A stretch of 40,723 nt of DNA, taken from Selenomonas sp. (lineage in GTDB: Bacteria; Bacillota_C; Negativicutes; Selenomonadales; Selenomonadaceae). The stretch's first letter is position 1. Each line of letters opens with the position of its first letter. The notes under the pieces were generated by a model. The model was not told where the DNA came from. It ran no database searches and was given only the letters and a program-made list of their open reading frames with translations. The position numbers and the translations under genes are program-made. The DNA is taken from contig NZ_JAILKR010000018.1 in assembly GCF_024693525.1 (NCBI RefSeq), forward strand, positions 1-40,723. Direction: 5' to 3'. Shown one piece after another: positions 1 through 6,941 of this stretch.

Positions 1-2
1 TT

Positions 3-23
3 GACGAAGTCGTAATTGACTGA
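3..23 (+). CDS. Possible C-terminal tail of an upstream gene (partial)
   Basis: The reading frame beginning at base 3 encodes DEVVID and then stops at 21-23, about 50 bases before the PTS IIB start. This could be the last codons of an upstream gene in the same operon, for example another PTS subunit. Seven codons are too few to identify anything, and the frame choice is a guess from position. Confidence 0.2.
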   Translation, partial: DEVVID

Positions 24-72
24 TATATTATTAACAGGTGTTTTCAATATTATATTGAAGGAGTGTTTACAG

Positions 73-363
73 ATGGCAAAATTGAAAGTTATTGCAGCTT
101 GCGGCAGCGGTATGGGTTCTTCCCAGATCATCAAGATGAAGCTTCAGAAGGTATTCAAGAAGCTGAACATCGAGGCAGATATTTATCATACGAATGTCGG
201 TGATGCGAAGTCCCAGGCGAATAACTATGATGTCGTATTCTGCTCTGAGTCTCTGGTTGGCAACTTCAACGTGAAGGACACTACGACGGTCATCGGTCTT
301 AAGAATCTGCTTTCCGAGCAGGAAATGACCGAAAAGATTGAGGCAGCCGGCCTGAAGAACTGA
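73..363 (+). CDS. ulaB: PTS ascorbate-type IIB subunit (UlaB-like)
   Basis: This 96-residue protein matches the small phosphocarrier IIB domain of the ascorbate/lactose-type PTS families. In that role it takes phosphate from IIA on a cysteine and passes it to the sugar entering through the IIC permease. The N-terminus has the expected P-loop, with Cys10 followed by GSGMGSS, directly after the first beta strand. I chose the ATG at 73 over an in-frame start at 16 because it follows GAAGGAGTG at 58-66 and gives the usual family length. The genes that follow encode L-ribulose-5-P and L-xylulose-5-P epimerases, which fits the UlaABC-DEF ascorbate pathway. A related pentose or pentitol PTS remains possible. 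IIA and IIC are not in the window and presumably lie upstream. Confidence 0.8.
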   Translation: MAKLKVIAACGSGMGSSQIIKMKLQKVFKKLNIEADIYHTNVGDAKSQANNYDVVFCSESLVGNFNVKDTTTVIGLKNLLSEQEMTEKIEAAGLKN

Positions 364-377
364 CGCCTGATCCTAAG

Positions 378-490
378 CGGAACCGGGATGAGATGGTTTA
401 GTCCTGAACGGTTCCGTGATTCAATCGACACGAAAGAAGGGCTGTTGCATTTTAGGATTTATCCGGGAAATGTGACAGCCCTTTCTGTAT
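378..490 (+). terminator. Intercistronic hairpins between ulaB and ulaF (attenuator or processing site)
   Basis: The 158-base gap holds two inverted repeats. The first pairs CGGAACCG (378-385) with CGGTTCCG (409-416). The second is long: bases 437-452 pair with 468-483 over 16 bp including G-U pairs, and the loop contains a further GGAT/ATCC pairing. TTTCTGT follows. It resembles a leaky intrinsic terminator that would lower expression of the epimerases relative to the PTS genes, or a stabilising processing hairpin. Confidence 0.5.
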
Positions 491-521
491 AAAAATGTAT
501 GTAGGATAAGGAGGAAATACA

Positions 522-1223
522 ATGCTTGAAGAATTGAAACAGAAGGTTTATGAGGCTAATATGCTCCTGCCGAAGCATGGACTGATCACGTTTACCTGGG
601 GCAATGTATCCGGAATCGACAGGGAAAAGGGACTCTTTGTCATTAAGCCCTCCGGCGTAGAGTATGATCAGCTGAAGCCTGAGGATATGGTTGTGGTGGA
701 TCTGGACGGGAAAAAGGTAGAGGGGGATCTCAATCCTTCTTCCGATACGGAAACCCATCGCGTGCTTTATCGTGAGTTCCCCAATATCGGAGGGGTGGTT
801 CATACCCATTCCCGCTGGGCTACTTCCTTTGCACAGGCAGGCATGGGGGTACGGGCCTACGGTACAACTCAGGCGGATTATTTCTATGGCGAGATACCCT
901 GCACTCGGGATATGACTCCGGAGGAAATCAAGGGCGAGTACGAGTATAATACCGGCCTTGTCATAGTGGAGCGTTTCAAGAAATACGGTATTGAGCCGGA
1001 CTATGTACCGGCCGTACTGGTCAAGAATCATGGCCCCTTCACCTGGGGAACGGATGCAGCCAATGCCGTGCACAATGCAGTGGTATTGGAAGAGGTTGCT
1101 TTCATGGCCTTCCATACGCAGGCTCTTACCGGAGACCGTGATTCCATGCCTCAGGTACTGCTGGAGAAGCACTTCATGCGCAAGCATGGCCCCAATGCCT
1201 ATTACGGACAGAAAAAGAAGTGA
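522..1223 (+). CDS. ulaF: L-ribulose-5-phosphate 4-epimerase (UlaF/AraD/SgbE family)
   Basis: This 233-residue cytoplasmic enzyme of the class II aldolase/epimerase family interconverts L-ribulose-5-P and D-xylulose-5-P, the last step that feeds ascorbate or L-arabinose carbon into the pentose phosphate pathway. It aligns with E. coli AraD/UlaF along its length: TWGNVS near residue 25, the IKPSGV phosphate-binding stretch, SSDT with Asp75, the zinc ligands His94 and His96 in HTHS and His170 in KNHGPFTWG, catalytic Asp119, and a C-terminus in NAYYGQ plus a few lysines. The ATG at 522 follows AAGGAGG at 508-514. Position beside a UlaE-type 3-epimerase favours ulaF over araD; biochemically these enzymes are equivalent. 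Confidence 0.92.
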   Translation: MLEELKQKVYEANMLLPKHGLITFTWGNVSGIDREKGLFVIKPSGVEYDQLKPEDMVVVDLDGKKVEGDLNPSSDTETHRVLYREFPNIGGVVHTHSRWATSFAQAGMGVRAYGTTQADYFYGEIPCTRDMTPEEIKGEYEYNTGLVIVERFKKYGIEPDYVPAVLVKNHGPFTWGTDAANAVHNAVVLEEVAFMAFHTQALTGDRDSMPQVLLEKHFMRKHGPNAYYGQKKK

Positions 1224-1232
1224 GGTGTGTCC

Positions 1233-2078
1233 ATGAGCAGTTATTTGCTGGGACTCTATGAAAAATCCATGCCGGGAACGCTGACCTGGGCAGAAAAGCT
1301 TCAAGCTGCAAAGAACGCCGGCTTTGACTATGTGGAACTCAGTATTGATGAGACGGATGCGAAGCTGGCCCGTTTGGATATGACAGACGGGGAAGTGGAT
1401 GAAGTGATTGCAGCCATGCGGGCTGTGGGACTGCCGTTCCGTTCCATCTGCCTCAGCGGGCATCGCAAGTATCCTCTGGGCTGTCCGGATCCTGAGAAGC
1501 AGAGACGTAGTCTCGAAATCATGGAGAAGGCCGTAAAGCTTGCCGCACGTCTCGGCATCCGTACCATTCAGCTGGCCGGTTACGATGTATACTATGAAGA
1601 AGGCAGTGAGAAGACCAGGGCGGATTTCCTGAAGAATCTGAAGCTGGCCACGGAGATGGCAGCTAAAGAAGGCATTCAGATGGGCTTTGAAACCATGGAG
1701 ACTCCCTTCATGGACAATGTGGACAAGGCCATGCATTATGTAAAGGAAGTGGATTCACCGTATCTCGGCGTATATCCGGATTCCGGCAATATTACCAATG
1801 CGGCCCTTCTTTACAAAGATGATGTTGCCGCTGATCTGGAACGCGGACGTGGTCATATCGTGGCAGTTCACCTGAAGGAAACCGTTCCGGGGAAATACAG
1901 GGAAATACCATATGGTACAGGTCATGTAGATTTTGATAAGATCATCCGTACATCCTGGGGGCTCGGAGTACGTCGTTATGTGGCGGAATTCTGGTACAAG
2001 GAAGGAACAGACTGGGAAGCTGAACTGAAGAATGCCAATGATTTCATTCGGGGGCATTTCAGTAAGGTTACAGAATGA
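1233..2078 (+). CDS. ulaE: L-xylulose-5-phosphate 3-epimerase (UlaE/SgbU family)
   Basis: This 281-residue TIM-barrel isomerase of the xylose isomerase-like family converts L-xylulose-5-P to L-ribulose-5-P, the substrate of the 4-epimerase encoded just upstream. The family signature VIQLAGYDVYY appears as TIQLAGYDVYY near residues 111-121. The expected metal ligands are visible as Glu153, Asp183 (YPDSGN), His213 (AVHLKE) and Glu252 (VAEFW). I chose ATG 1233 rather than GTG 1227 because AGGTG at 1223-1227 then has normal spacing. The gene begins nine bases after ulaF stops, so the two are surely co-transcribed. Confidence 0.92.
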   Translation: MSSYLLGLYEKSMPGTLTWAEKLQAAKNAGFDYVELSIDETDAKLARLDMTDGEVDEVIAAMRAVGLPFRSICLSGHRKYPLGCPDPEKQRRSLEIMEKAVKLAARLGIRTIQLAGYDVYYEEGSEKTRADFLKNLKLATEMAAKEGIQMGFETMETPFMDNVDKAMHYVKEVDSPYLGVYPDSGNITNAALLYKDDVAADLERGRGHIVAVHLKETVPGKYREIPYGTGHVDFDKIIRTSWGLGVRRYVAEFWYKEGTDWEAELKNANDFIRGHFSKVTE

Positions 2079-2094
2079 GGAGGAATTACATAGA

Positions 2095-3144
2095 ATGAAG
2101 GTAACGAAGAAGGCAATCGGTGAACTGGAAAAGTGCTATGCGCTGGCGATGCTGAACTATCAGGGAAAGGAACACTTCCTGGTGGCAGCAGAGAAAGTGA
2201 ACCCCTGTTATCTCTATGATCTGGAAGGAAATCGGGAAGAGACGGTCTGGAAGGAACCGGGCGGCGTCATGACCATGCAGCAGGTTCCGGGAACAGACGG
2301 ACAGTTCCTGGCTACCCGGAAGTTCTATTCTCCCAATGATTCCAAGGAAGCATCCATTGTCATTGTTACTCCGAGGGGGAAGGATGACTGGGAGATGCGC
2401 ACCCTGGTGAAGCTGCCCTTTGTCCATCGTTTCGGCATCCTGCATGCAGACGGGGTCAATTATCTGATTGCCTGTGCCTTGAAGTCCGATCATGAGTATA
2501 AAGAGGACTGGCGTTTTCCCGGCAAGGTCTTCGGTGCAGTGCTGCCGGAGAATCTCAGCAGCTTCAACGATGATCATCAGCTGGAACTGACGGTGCTGAA
2601 GGATGACATGCTGAAGAATCATGGGTATTATGTCCATGAGGAAGAGGATGGTTCTACCAGCAGCATTGTTTCCTGTGATTCCGGCGTGTATCAGTTCTTC
2701 CCGCCTCAGAAGAAGGGCGGCGAGTGGCGTATCGAGCAGCTCGTTTCCGATGCTGCCAGTGACGGACTCCTTCTGGACCTCAACAACGATGGCGTGGAGG
2801 AGCTTTGCACGATTGCACCCTTCCATGGGGACACGATCAATGTCTATGAGAAAAAGAACGGCAAGTTTGAACTGGCCTATACTCATCCGGAAAAGCTGGA
2901 ATTCCTGCACGCCATCTTCGGCGGACAGCTCTGCGGCAAGCCTGCGTGGGTCCTGGGACACAGGAAGGGCGAGCGCTATCTCCTGTCGTTCACCCATGAT
3001 GAAAAGCAGGGGTATCATGCACAGGTCCTGGATCAGGGATGCGGTGCCGCAAATGTGCTTCACTATGTAAGGGACGGCAAGGATATCATCATTGCCACCA
3101 ACCGTGAAGTGGACGAGATTGCCATGTATGAAATCAGTGAGTAA
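2095..3144 (+). CDS. Conserved protein with FG-GAP/VCBS-like motif, function unknown
   Basis: I do not recognise this 349-residue protein as a named enzyme. It lacks a signal peptide or membrane segment, so it should be cytoplasmic. Around residues 222-232 it has LLLDLNNDGVEEL, an Asp/Asn-rich loop like the calcium-binding loops of FG-GAP or VCBS beta-propeller repeats. The rest alternates short beta-like stretches with Gly/Asp turns, consistent with a propeller. The ATG at 2095 follows GAGGAGGAA and begins 16 bases after ulaE ends; an in-frame start at 2032 would overlap ulaE. As third gene of the epimerase operon and just before its terminator, it may act on a sugar lactone or sugar phosphate, or sense one. 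That role is inferred from position only. Confidence 0.75.
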   Translation: MKVTKKAIGELEKCYALAMLNYQGKEHFLVAAEKVNPCYLYDLEGNREETVWKEPGGVMTMQQVPGTDGQFLATRKFYSPNDSKEASIVIVTPRGKDDWEMRTLVKLPFVHRFGILHADGVNYLIACALKSDHEYKEDWRFPGKVFGAVLPENLSSFNDDHQLELTVLKDDMLKNHGYYVHEEEDGSTSSIVSCDSGVYQFFPPQKKGGEWRIEQLVSDAASDGLLLDLNNDGVEELCTIAPFHGDTINVYEKKNGKFELAYTHPEKLEFLHAIFGGQLCGKPAWVLGHRKGERYLLSFTHDEKQGYHAQVLDQGCGAANVLHYVRDGKDIIIATNREVDEIAMYEISE

Positions 3145-3165
3145 TAACAGAAAATGACATCATGG

Positions 3166-3204
3166 AAACCTGTGACCGATACTCTTCGGCCACAGGTTTT
3201 TTCT
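3166..3204 (+). terminator. Rho-independent terminator of the ula operon
   Basis: AAACCTGTG at 3166-3174 pairs with CACAGGTTT at 3191-3199, with an inner CCGA/TCGG pairing. A run of T extends from 3197 to 3202. It ends the sugar operon before the dnaE promoter. Confidence 0.85.
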
Positions 3205-3232
3205 TGGAAAATCAGTGCACTTGCGGTATAAT
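3204..3232 (+). promoter_or_regulatory. Sigma-70-type promoter for dnaE
   Basis: TTGGAA at 3204-3209 and a perfect TATAAT at 3227-3232 are separated by 17 bases. The -35 box overlaps the end of the preceding terminator. The predicted transcript starts near 3239, about 27 bases before the dnaE ATG. Confidence 0.75.
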
Positions 3233-3265
3233 TTAGATTATGAGTGTTTGAAGGCGGTGACGGTC

Positions 3266-3736
3266 ATGGCGGAAGAGAAACTGAAGGGAGATTTTGTTCA
3301 TCTCCATGTGCATACGGAATACAGTCTCCTGGACGGAGCCAGCCGGATCCCGGAACTCATTGCACGTACCAAAGAACTCGGGATGGATGCCATTGCCATC
3401 ACCGATCATGGGGCCATGTACGGGGTCATCGATTTTTATAAAGAGGCGAAGAAGCAGGGCGTGAAGCCCATTATCGGATGCGAAGTCTATCTGGCTCCGG
3501 GAGACAGGAAAGAACGGTCGGAAGTCAATGGGATCCGCTACTATCATCTGATCCTGCTGGCTGAGAATCAGCAGGGATACCGGAATCTGGTAAAGCTGGT
3601 TTCCCTGGCCAATATTGAGGGCATGTACTATCGTCCGCGCATTGACAAGGAAATCCTGCGTCAGTATCATGAGGGACTGATCTGTCTGAGTGCATGTGTG
3701 GCAGGAGAGATCCCGAGAGCCATCATTCAGGATAAT
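3266..3736 (+). pseudogene. dnaE: DNA polymerase III alpha subunit DnaE, N-terminal fragment
   Basis: The first ~155 codons are a clean match to the PHP domain at the N-terminus of DnaE: HLHVHTEYSLLDG from residue 12, AITDHGAMYG, GCEVYLAPG and CLSACVAGEIPRA. A full DnaE is well over 1000 residues. Homology ends near QDN at about 3735 and the frame runs only to a TAG at 3758-3760 through sequence that belongs to another gene in a different frame. It has a good promoter and an ATG at 3266. The truncation has no stop or frameshift inside the homologous part, which points to a breakpoint, not gradual decay. DnaE is normally essential, so an intact copy should exist elsewhere if this is genomic. 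Confidence 0.9.
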
Positions 3737-4068
3737 CCGATGCCAAGGGACGCCGGCTAGTGGTACACAAGGTGCCCATTCCTGAGCAGCCTGTCTGCAT
3801 TACGGCCGCAGAAGCCGCAAGTTTTGCCTTTGCGGATGGCGAAGATATGCGCGAGCCTGGCGAGCGCCTTGCGGCCAGCTATGTCAATTTCTATATCTGC
3901 AACGGTAAGGTCATCGTGCCGCAGTTCGGCGATCGGATGGATGCGGAGGCTTTGCGTATCCTGGGCGATTGTTTCCCCGAGCGCAAGGTCGTGGGGCTGC
4001 CTGCCCGGGCTGTTATTGTCGGCGGAGGCAATTTCCATTGCCTGACCCAGCAGATACCAGCAGTATGA
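3736..4068 (+). pseudogene. aguA: Agmatine deiminase AguA, C-terminal fragment
   Basis: Frame +1 from 3736 reads SDAKGRRLVVHKVPIPEQP and continues to the family's C-terminus, with NFYICNGKVIVPQFGD and the active-site segment GGGNFHCLTQQIP, whose Cys is the catalytic nucleophile. About 110 of the usual ~365 residues remain. A stop at 3733-3735 and dnaE sequence lie immediately upstream, so there is no native start. Agmatine deiminase (agmatine iminohydrolase, EC 3.5.3.12) makes N-carbamoylputrescine, the substrate of the next gene's product. The surviving part shows no internal damage, so the missing 5' end again points to a breakpoint at about 3736. Confidence 0.9.
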
Positions 4069-4089
4069 TTTGATCAACGAGGTGATTCG

Positions 4090-4965
4090 ATGCGAAATGT
4101 GACCGTAGCTGCCGTGCAGATGCAGATGACGGCTGACGTACAGGAAAATATCCAGAAGGCCGATGCACTGGTGCGCAAGGCGGCAAGGCAGGGGGCCAAT
4201 GTCATCCTGTTGCCCGAGCTTTTCGAGCGGCCCTATTTCTGCCAGCAGCGGCAGTATGAATTCTATGACTTTGCCACAACGGCCGAGGAAAATCCGGCGG
4301 TGCAGCATTTTAAGCAGGTTGCCCGCGAGCTTGAGGTCGTACTGCCCATCAGTTTCTATGAAAAGGATGGCACGCGGCTTTTCAACAGCATTGCGATGCT
4401 GGACGCCGATGGCAAGGTCCTCGGCATCTACCGCAAGACCCATATTCCTGACGACCATTACTACCAGGAAAAGTTCTACTTCACGCCGGGCAATACAGGC
4501 TTCAAGGTCTGGACGACTCGCTATGGCAAGATCGGTGTCGGCATCTGCTGGGATCAGTGGTTCCCCGAGGCGGCCAGGGCCATGGCCCTCTTAGGCGCCG
4601 AGCTGCTGCTCTATCCGACGGCCATCGGCTCTGAGCCCATCCTGGGGGCGGACAGCATGCCTCATTGGCGCCGCTGCATGCAGGGCCATGCGGGCTGCAA
4701 TCTCGTGCCAGTCGTCGCGGCCAACCGCGTGGGCGTCGAGGAGGTCGAGCCCAGCGAAGAAAACGGCGGCCAGTCGTCGGCACTGAGTTTCTATGGTTCA
4801 TCCTTTATCGCCGACAACACAGGTGCCATTGTTGCCGAGGCGAATCGCAGTGATGAAACGATACTCACTGCCTCCTTTGACCTGGAGCAGTGCCAGCAAG
4901 ACCGCCTGAGCTGGGGCGTTTTCCGCGACCGCCGGCCGGAGTTATATGGTGAGCTCGTCAAATAA
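4090..4965 (+). CDS. aguB: N-carbamoylputrescine amidase
   Basis: This 291-residue cytoplasmic nitrilase-superfamily amidase hydrolyses N-carbamoylputrescine to putrescine, CO2 and ammonia, completing the agmatine route to putrescine. The Glu-Lys-Cys triad is visible as Glu43 (LLPELFE), Lys116 (YRKTHIPD) and Cys153 (GICWDQWFPE). The segments ENGGQSSALSFYGSSFI and RDRRPELYGELVK are typical of AguB. The gene starts 22 bases after the aguA remnant with GAGGTG in front of the ATG, the usual aguA-aguB arrangement. By eye it is richer in G+C than region 1 and than the genes downstream of 5200. Confidence 0.95.
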   Translation: MRNVTVAAVQMQMTADVQENIQKADALVRKAARQGANVILLPELFERPYFCQQRQYEFYDFATTAEENPAVQHFKQVARELEVVLPISFYEKDGTRLFNSIAMLDADGKVLGIYRKTHIPDDHYYQEKFYFTPGNTGFKVWTTRYGKIGVGICWDQWFPEAARAMALLGAELLLYPTAIGSEPILGADSMPHWRRCMQGHAGCNLVPVVAANRVGVEEVEPSEENGGQSSALSFYGSSFIADNTGAIVAEANRSDETILTASFDLEQCQQDRLSWGVFRDRRPELYGELVK

Positions 4966-4984
4966 ACGGAATATATAGAACGCA

Positions 4985-5039
4985 AAGTGGGCAGTTTGAC
5001 AAGTCAAATTGACAAGTCAAGTCGCCCGCTTTTATTTTG
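4985..5039 (+). terminator. Terminator after aguB with tandem palindromes in the loop
   Basis: GTGGGC at 4987-4992 pairs with GCCCGC at 5024-5029 and is followed by TTTTATTTT. The 31-base loop contains two copies of TTGACAAGTCAA (4996-5007 and 5009-5020), each itself an inverted repeat. The stem and T-tract argue for termination; the repeated palindrome could be a protein site. Confidence 0.6.
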
Positions 5040-5108
5040 GTAAGGATTCACTGCTTTTTGCATTAGGTAGGGATAGGAGTAAAAGTTATTACCAATCGAA
5101 AGAAAGAA

Positions 5109-5139
5109 CTAGACGCACCGTGGGGTCTAGCGGTATAAT
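5109..5139 (+). promoter_or_regulatory. Promoter of ppaC with overlapping inverted repeat
   Basis: A perfect TATAAT lies at 5134-5139, with TAGACG at 5110-5115 as a moderate -35 box at 18-base spacing. The -35 region lies within an inverted repeat, CTAGAC (5109-5114) and GTCTAG (5125-5130), which could be a repressor site. Confidence 0.55.
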
Positions 5140-5161
5140 AAAAAACGGACTATGTAAAAAT

Positions 5162-5177
5162 CGTGACGCAGGTCACG
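5162..5177. promoter_or_regulatory. Candidate CRP/FNR-family operator in the ppaC leader
   Basis: CGTGAC and GTCACG form a perfect palindrome around a 4-base centre, giving the GTGA-N6-TCAC core typical of CRP/FNR-family sites. It lies about 23 bases downstream of the -10 box and upstream of the ribosome binding site, where a bound protein would block transcription. The match is to a known consensus; the binding protein is unknown. Confidence 0.45.
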
Positions 5178-5208
5178 CTTAGATATTTTGAGGAGGTTTT
5201 TCCAAACC

Positions 5209-6855
5209 ATGAAGAATACGAAACCAATCTACACAATCGGACATCGCAACCCGGATACAGACTCTATTTGTTCGGCCATCGGTTATGCGCATCTGAAGCA
5301 GGCTCTTGGCCAGAATGTTGTTCCAGCACGTGCAGGCAAAGTCAATGCTGAGACGAAATATGCGCTGGAGTATTTCAAGGTAGAGCAGCCGCTTCTCTTG
5401 ACGGATCTTTACCCGCGGGTAAAAGATATTACCATGGACTGCAAAATCGTGGTAAAGCAGCATGATACACTTCGTCATTTGGGCGAAGTCATGCGTGAGC
5501 ATGACCTTAAATCGGTTCCGGTAACGGACAGCAAGGGCCTGTTGGTTGGTATCGTCACGGTTTCGGATTTGGCAAAACGCTACTTCCAGGAGCTCTCGAT
5601 GCAGAATCTTTCCGAGATGCGTGTTCGCTATCGTGACATCATTGCTGCTACGGACAGCGAGGTTCTCGTGGCTGGCGATGAAGGTGCTTTCATCGAGGGA
5701 AGTGTCCGCATTGCTGCTGGCAGCATCGAAACCATCAAAAAAGTCATCGATAAAAAAGACATCGTCCTCGTTGGTGATCGTCATGACGAGACGATGATTG
5801 ACATTGTCAAACAGGGCGTTTCCTGCATGATTATCACGGGCAATGGCCGCGTATGTGCAGAGGTCCTGGAACTGGCGGAGGAGCAGAATACTTTCGTCCT
5901 GTCGACGCCGTATGACACCTATACGATTGCCCGCCTGATTAACCAGTGTGTACCAATCCGCCGCATTATGCATGCGGATCCGGTTTGCTTCAAGCCGCTG
6001 GATATGCTGTCGGATATCAAGGGCGCCATGGAAGAAACGAATTATCGCAACTATCCGGTTATCGAGAATGGCCGCCTCGTCGGCATCATTTCTCGTGATA
6101 ACATGGTTATGCCAGAGCGCGAGCAGGTTATCCTCGTGGACCACAACGAGCGCGGTCAGGCCGTTGAGGGCATTGAGGAAGCAAAGATCGTGGAGATTAT
6201 CGACCATCATCGCTTAGGCGGCATCCAGACGAGTGAGCCGATTTACACGCATGCTGAGCCGGTAGGCTGCACGGCAACGATTGTGGCCAACATGCACTGG
6301 CAGAACGATGTCGAGATTCCGGCTTCGATTGCTGGTCTGCTGCTGTCGGCTATCCTTTCCGATACGGTCCTGTTCAAGTCCCCGACTTGCACGGAGTATG
6401 ATAAGAAGACGGCTGAGCGCCTGGCGGAAATCGCTGGCGTTGACATCAACGAGTACGGCATGGCCATGCTCAAAGCTGGTTCCGGTATCGGCGACATGAC
6501 GCCGGTGGAGATTGCCAAGAATGACCTCAAGGAGTTCCAGATTGGCGATTACCGCATTATCGTCAGCCAGATTTCCGTTATGGACCCGAAAGAAGTTATG
6601 GATCTGGAGCCGCAGATGATTGAAGCTATGACCAATATCTGCGAAAAAGAAGGCTTCGACATGAGCCTGGTCATGGTTACGGATATCCTCGAAGAGGCAA
6701 CGTATCTCTTGTACGCTGGTTCGCCGAAGACGCTTATCGGCGAGGCCTTCAAGAAGGATGCCAGCGGCACCCATGTTTATCTGCCGGGCGTCATGAGCCG
6801 CAAGAAGCAGATCATCCCGCCACTTTCCGAGGCAGTAAAACGCATTGCCAACTAA
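5209..6855 (+). CDS. ppaC: Manganese-dependent inorganic pyrophosphatase with CBS and DRTGG domains
   Basis: This 548-residue cytoplasmic family II pyrophosphatase hydrolyses PPi to two phosphates, pulling biosynthetic reactions forward. The DHH catalytic domain opens with IGHRNPDTDSICSAIGYAHL near residue 10 and has EIIDHHRLGG near residue 330. The DHHA2 part ends with the substrate-binding SRKKQIIPPL close to the C-terminus. Between the two halves of the catalytic domain is an insert of about 240 residues: a CBS pair (DITMDCKIVVKQHDTLRHLGEVM ..., VPVTDSKGLLVGIVTVSDL; later NYPVIENGRLVGIISRDN) split by a DRTGG domain. In characterised relatives this insert binds adenine nucleotides and controls activity. 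I chose ATG 5209 because AGGAGG at 5191-5196 precedes it; TTG 5188 would place the ribosome binding site inside the gene. Confidence 0.93.
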   Translation: MKNTKPIYTIGHRNPDTDSICSAIGYAHLKQALGQNVVPARAGKVNAETKYALEYFKVEQPLLLTDLYPRVKDITMDCKIVVKQHDTLRHLGEVMREHDLKSVPVTDSKGLLVGIVTVSDLAKRYFQELSMQNLSEMRVRYRDIIAATDSEVLVAGDEGAFIEGSVRIAAGSIETIKKVIDKKDIVLVGDRHDETMIDIVKQGVSCMIITGNGRVCAEVLELAEEQNTFVLSTPYDTYTIARLINQCVPIRRIMHADPVCFKPLDMLSDIKGAMEETNYRNYPVIENGRLVGIISRDNMVMPEREQVILVDHNERGQAVEGIEEAKIVEIIDHHRLGGIQTSEPIYTHAEPVGCTATIVANMHWQNDVEIPASIAGLLLSAILSDTVLFKSPTCTEYDKKTAERLAEIAGVDINEYGMAMLKAGSGIGDMTPVEIAKNDLKEFQIGDYRIIVSQISVMDPKEVMDLEPQMIEAMTNICEKEGFDMSLVMVTDILEEATYLLYAGSPKTLIGEAFKKDASGTHVYLPGVMSRKKQIIPPLSEAVKRIAN

Positions 6856-6881
6856 GATTGGGCATAATACCATAGAAATTA

Positions 6882-6913
6882 AAGCCTTCCCCATATGGGG
6901 AAGGCTTATTATT
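6882..6913. terminator. Terminator between ppaC and pcrA
   Basis: AAGCCTTCCCC at 6882-6892 and GGGGAAGGCTT at 6897-6907 form a perfect 11-bp stem around ATAT. TATTATT follows, a weak U-tract, so some readthrough into pcrA is possible. I see no clear separate pcrA promoter. Confidence 0.7.
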
Positions 6914-6941
6914 CCGTTGATTTAGGATACAGGAGGACATT

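Noticed and set aside
459..1736. Long minus-strand open frame of 425 codons
   Set aside because: It lies antisense to ulaF and ulaE, lacks a ribosome site and has low-complexity, non-domain sequence typical of an antisense shadow.
5179..6210. Minus-strand open frame opposite ppaC
   Set aside because: No promoter, ribosome site or domain; the sense strand encodes a complete well-known enzyme.
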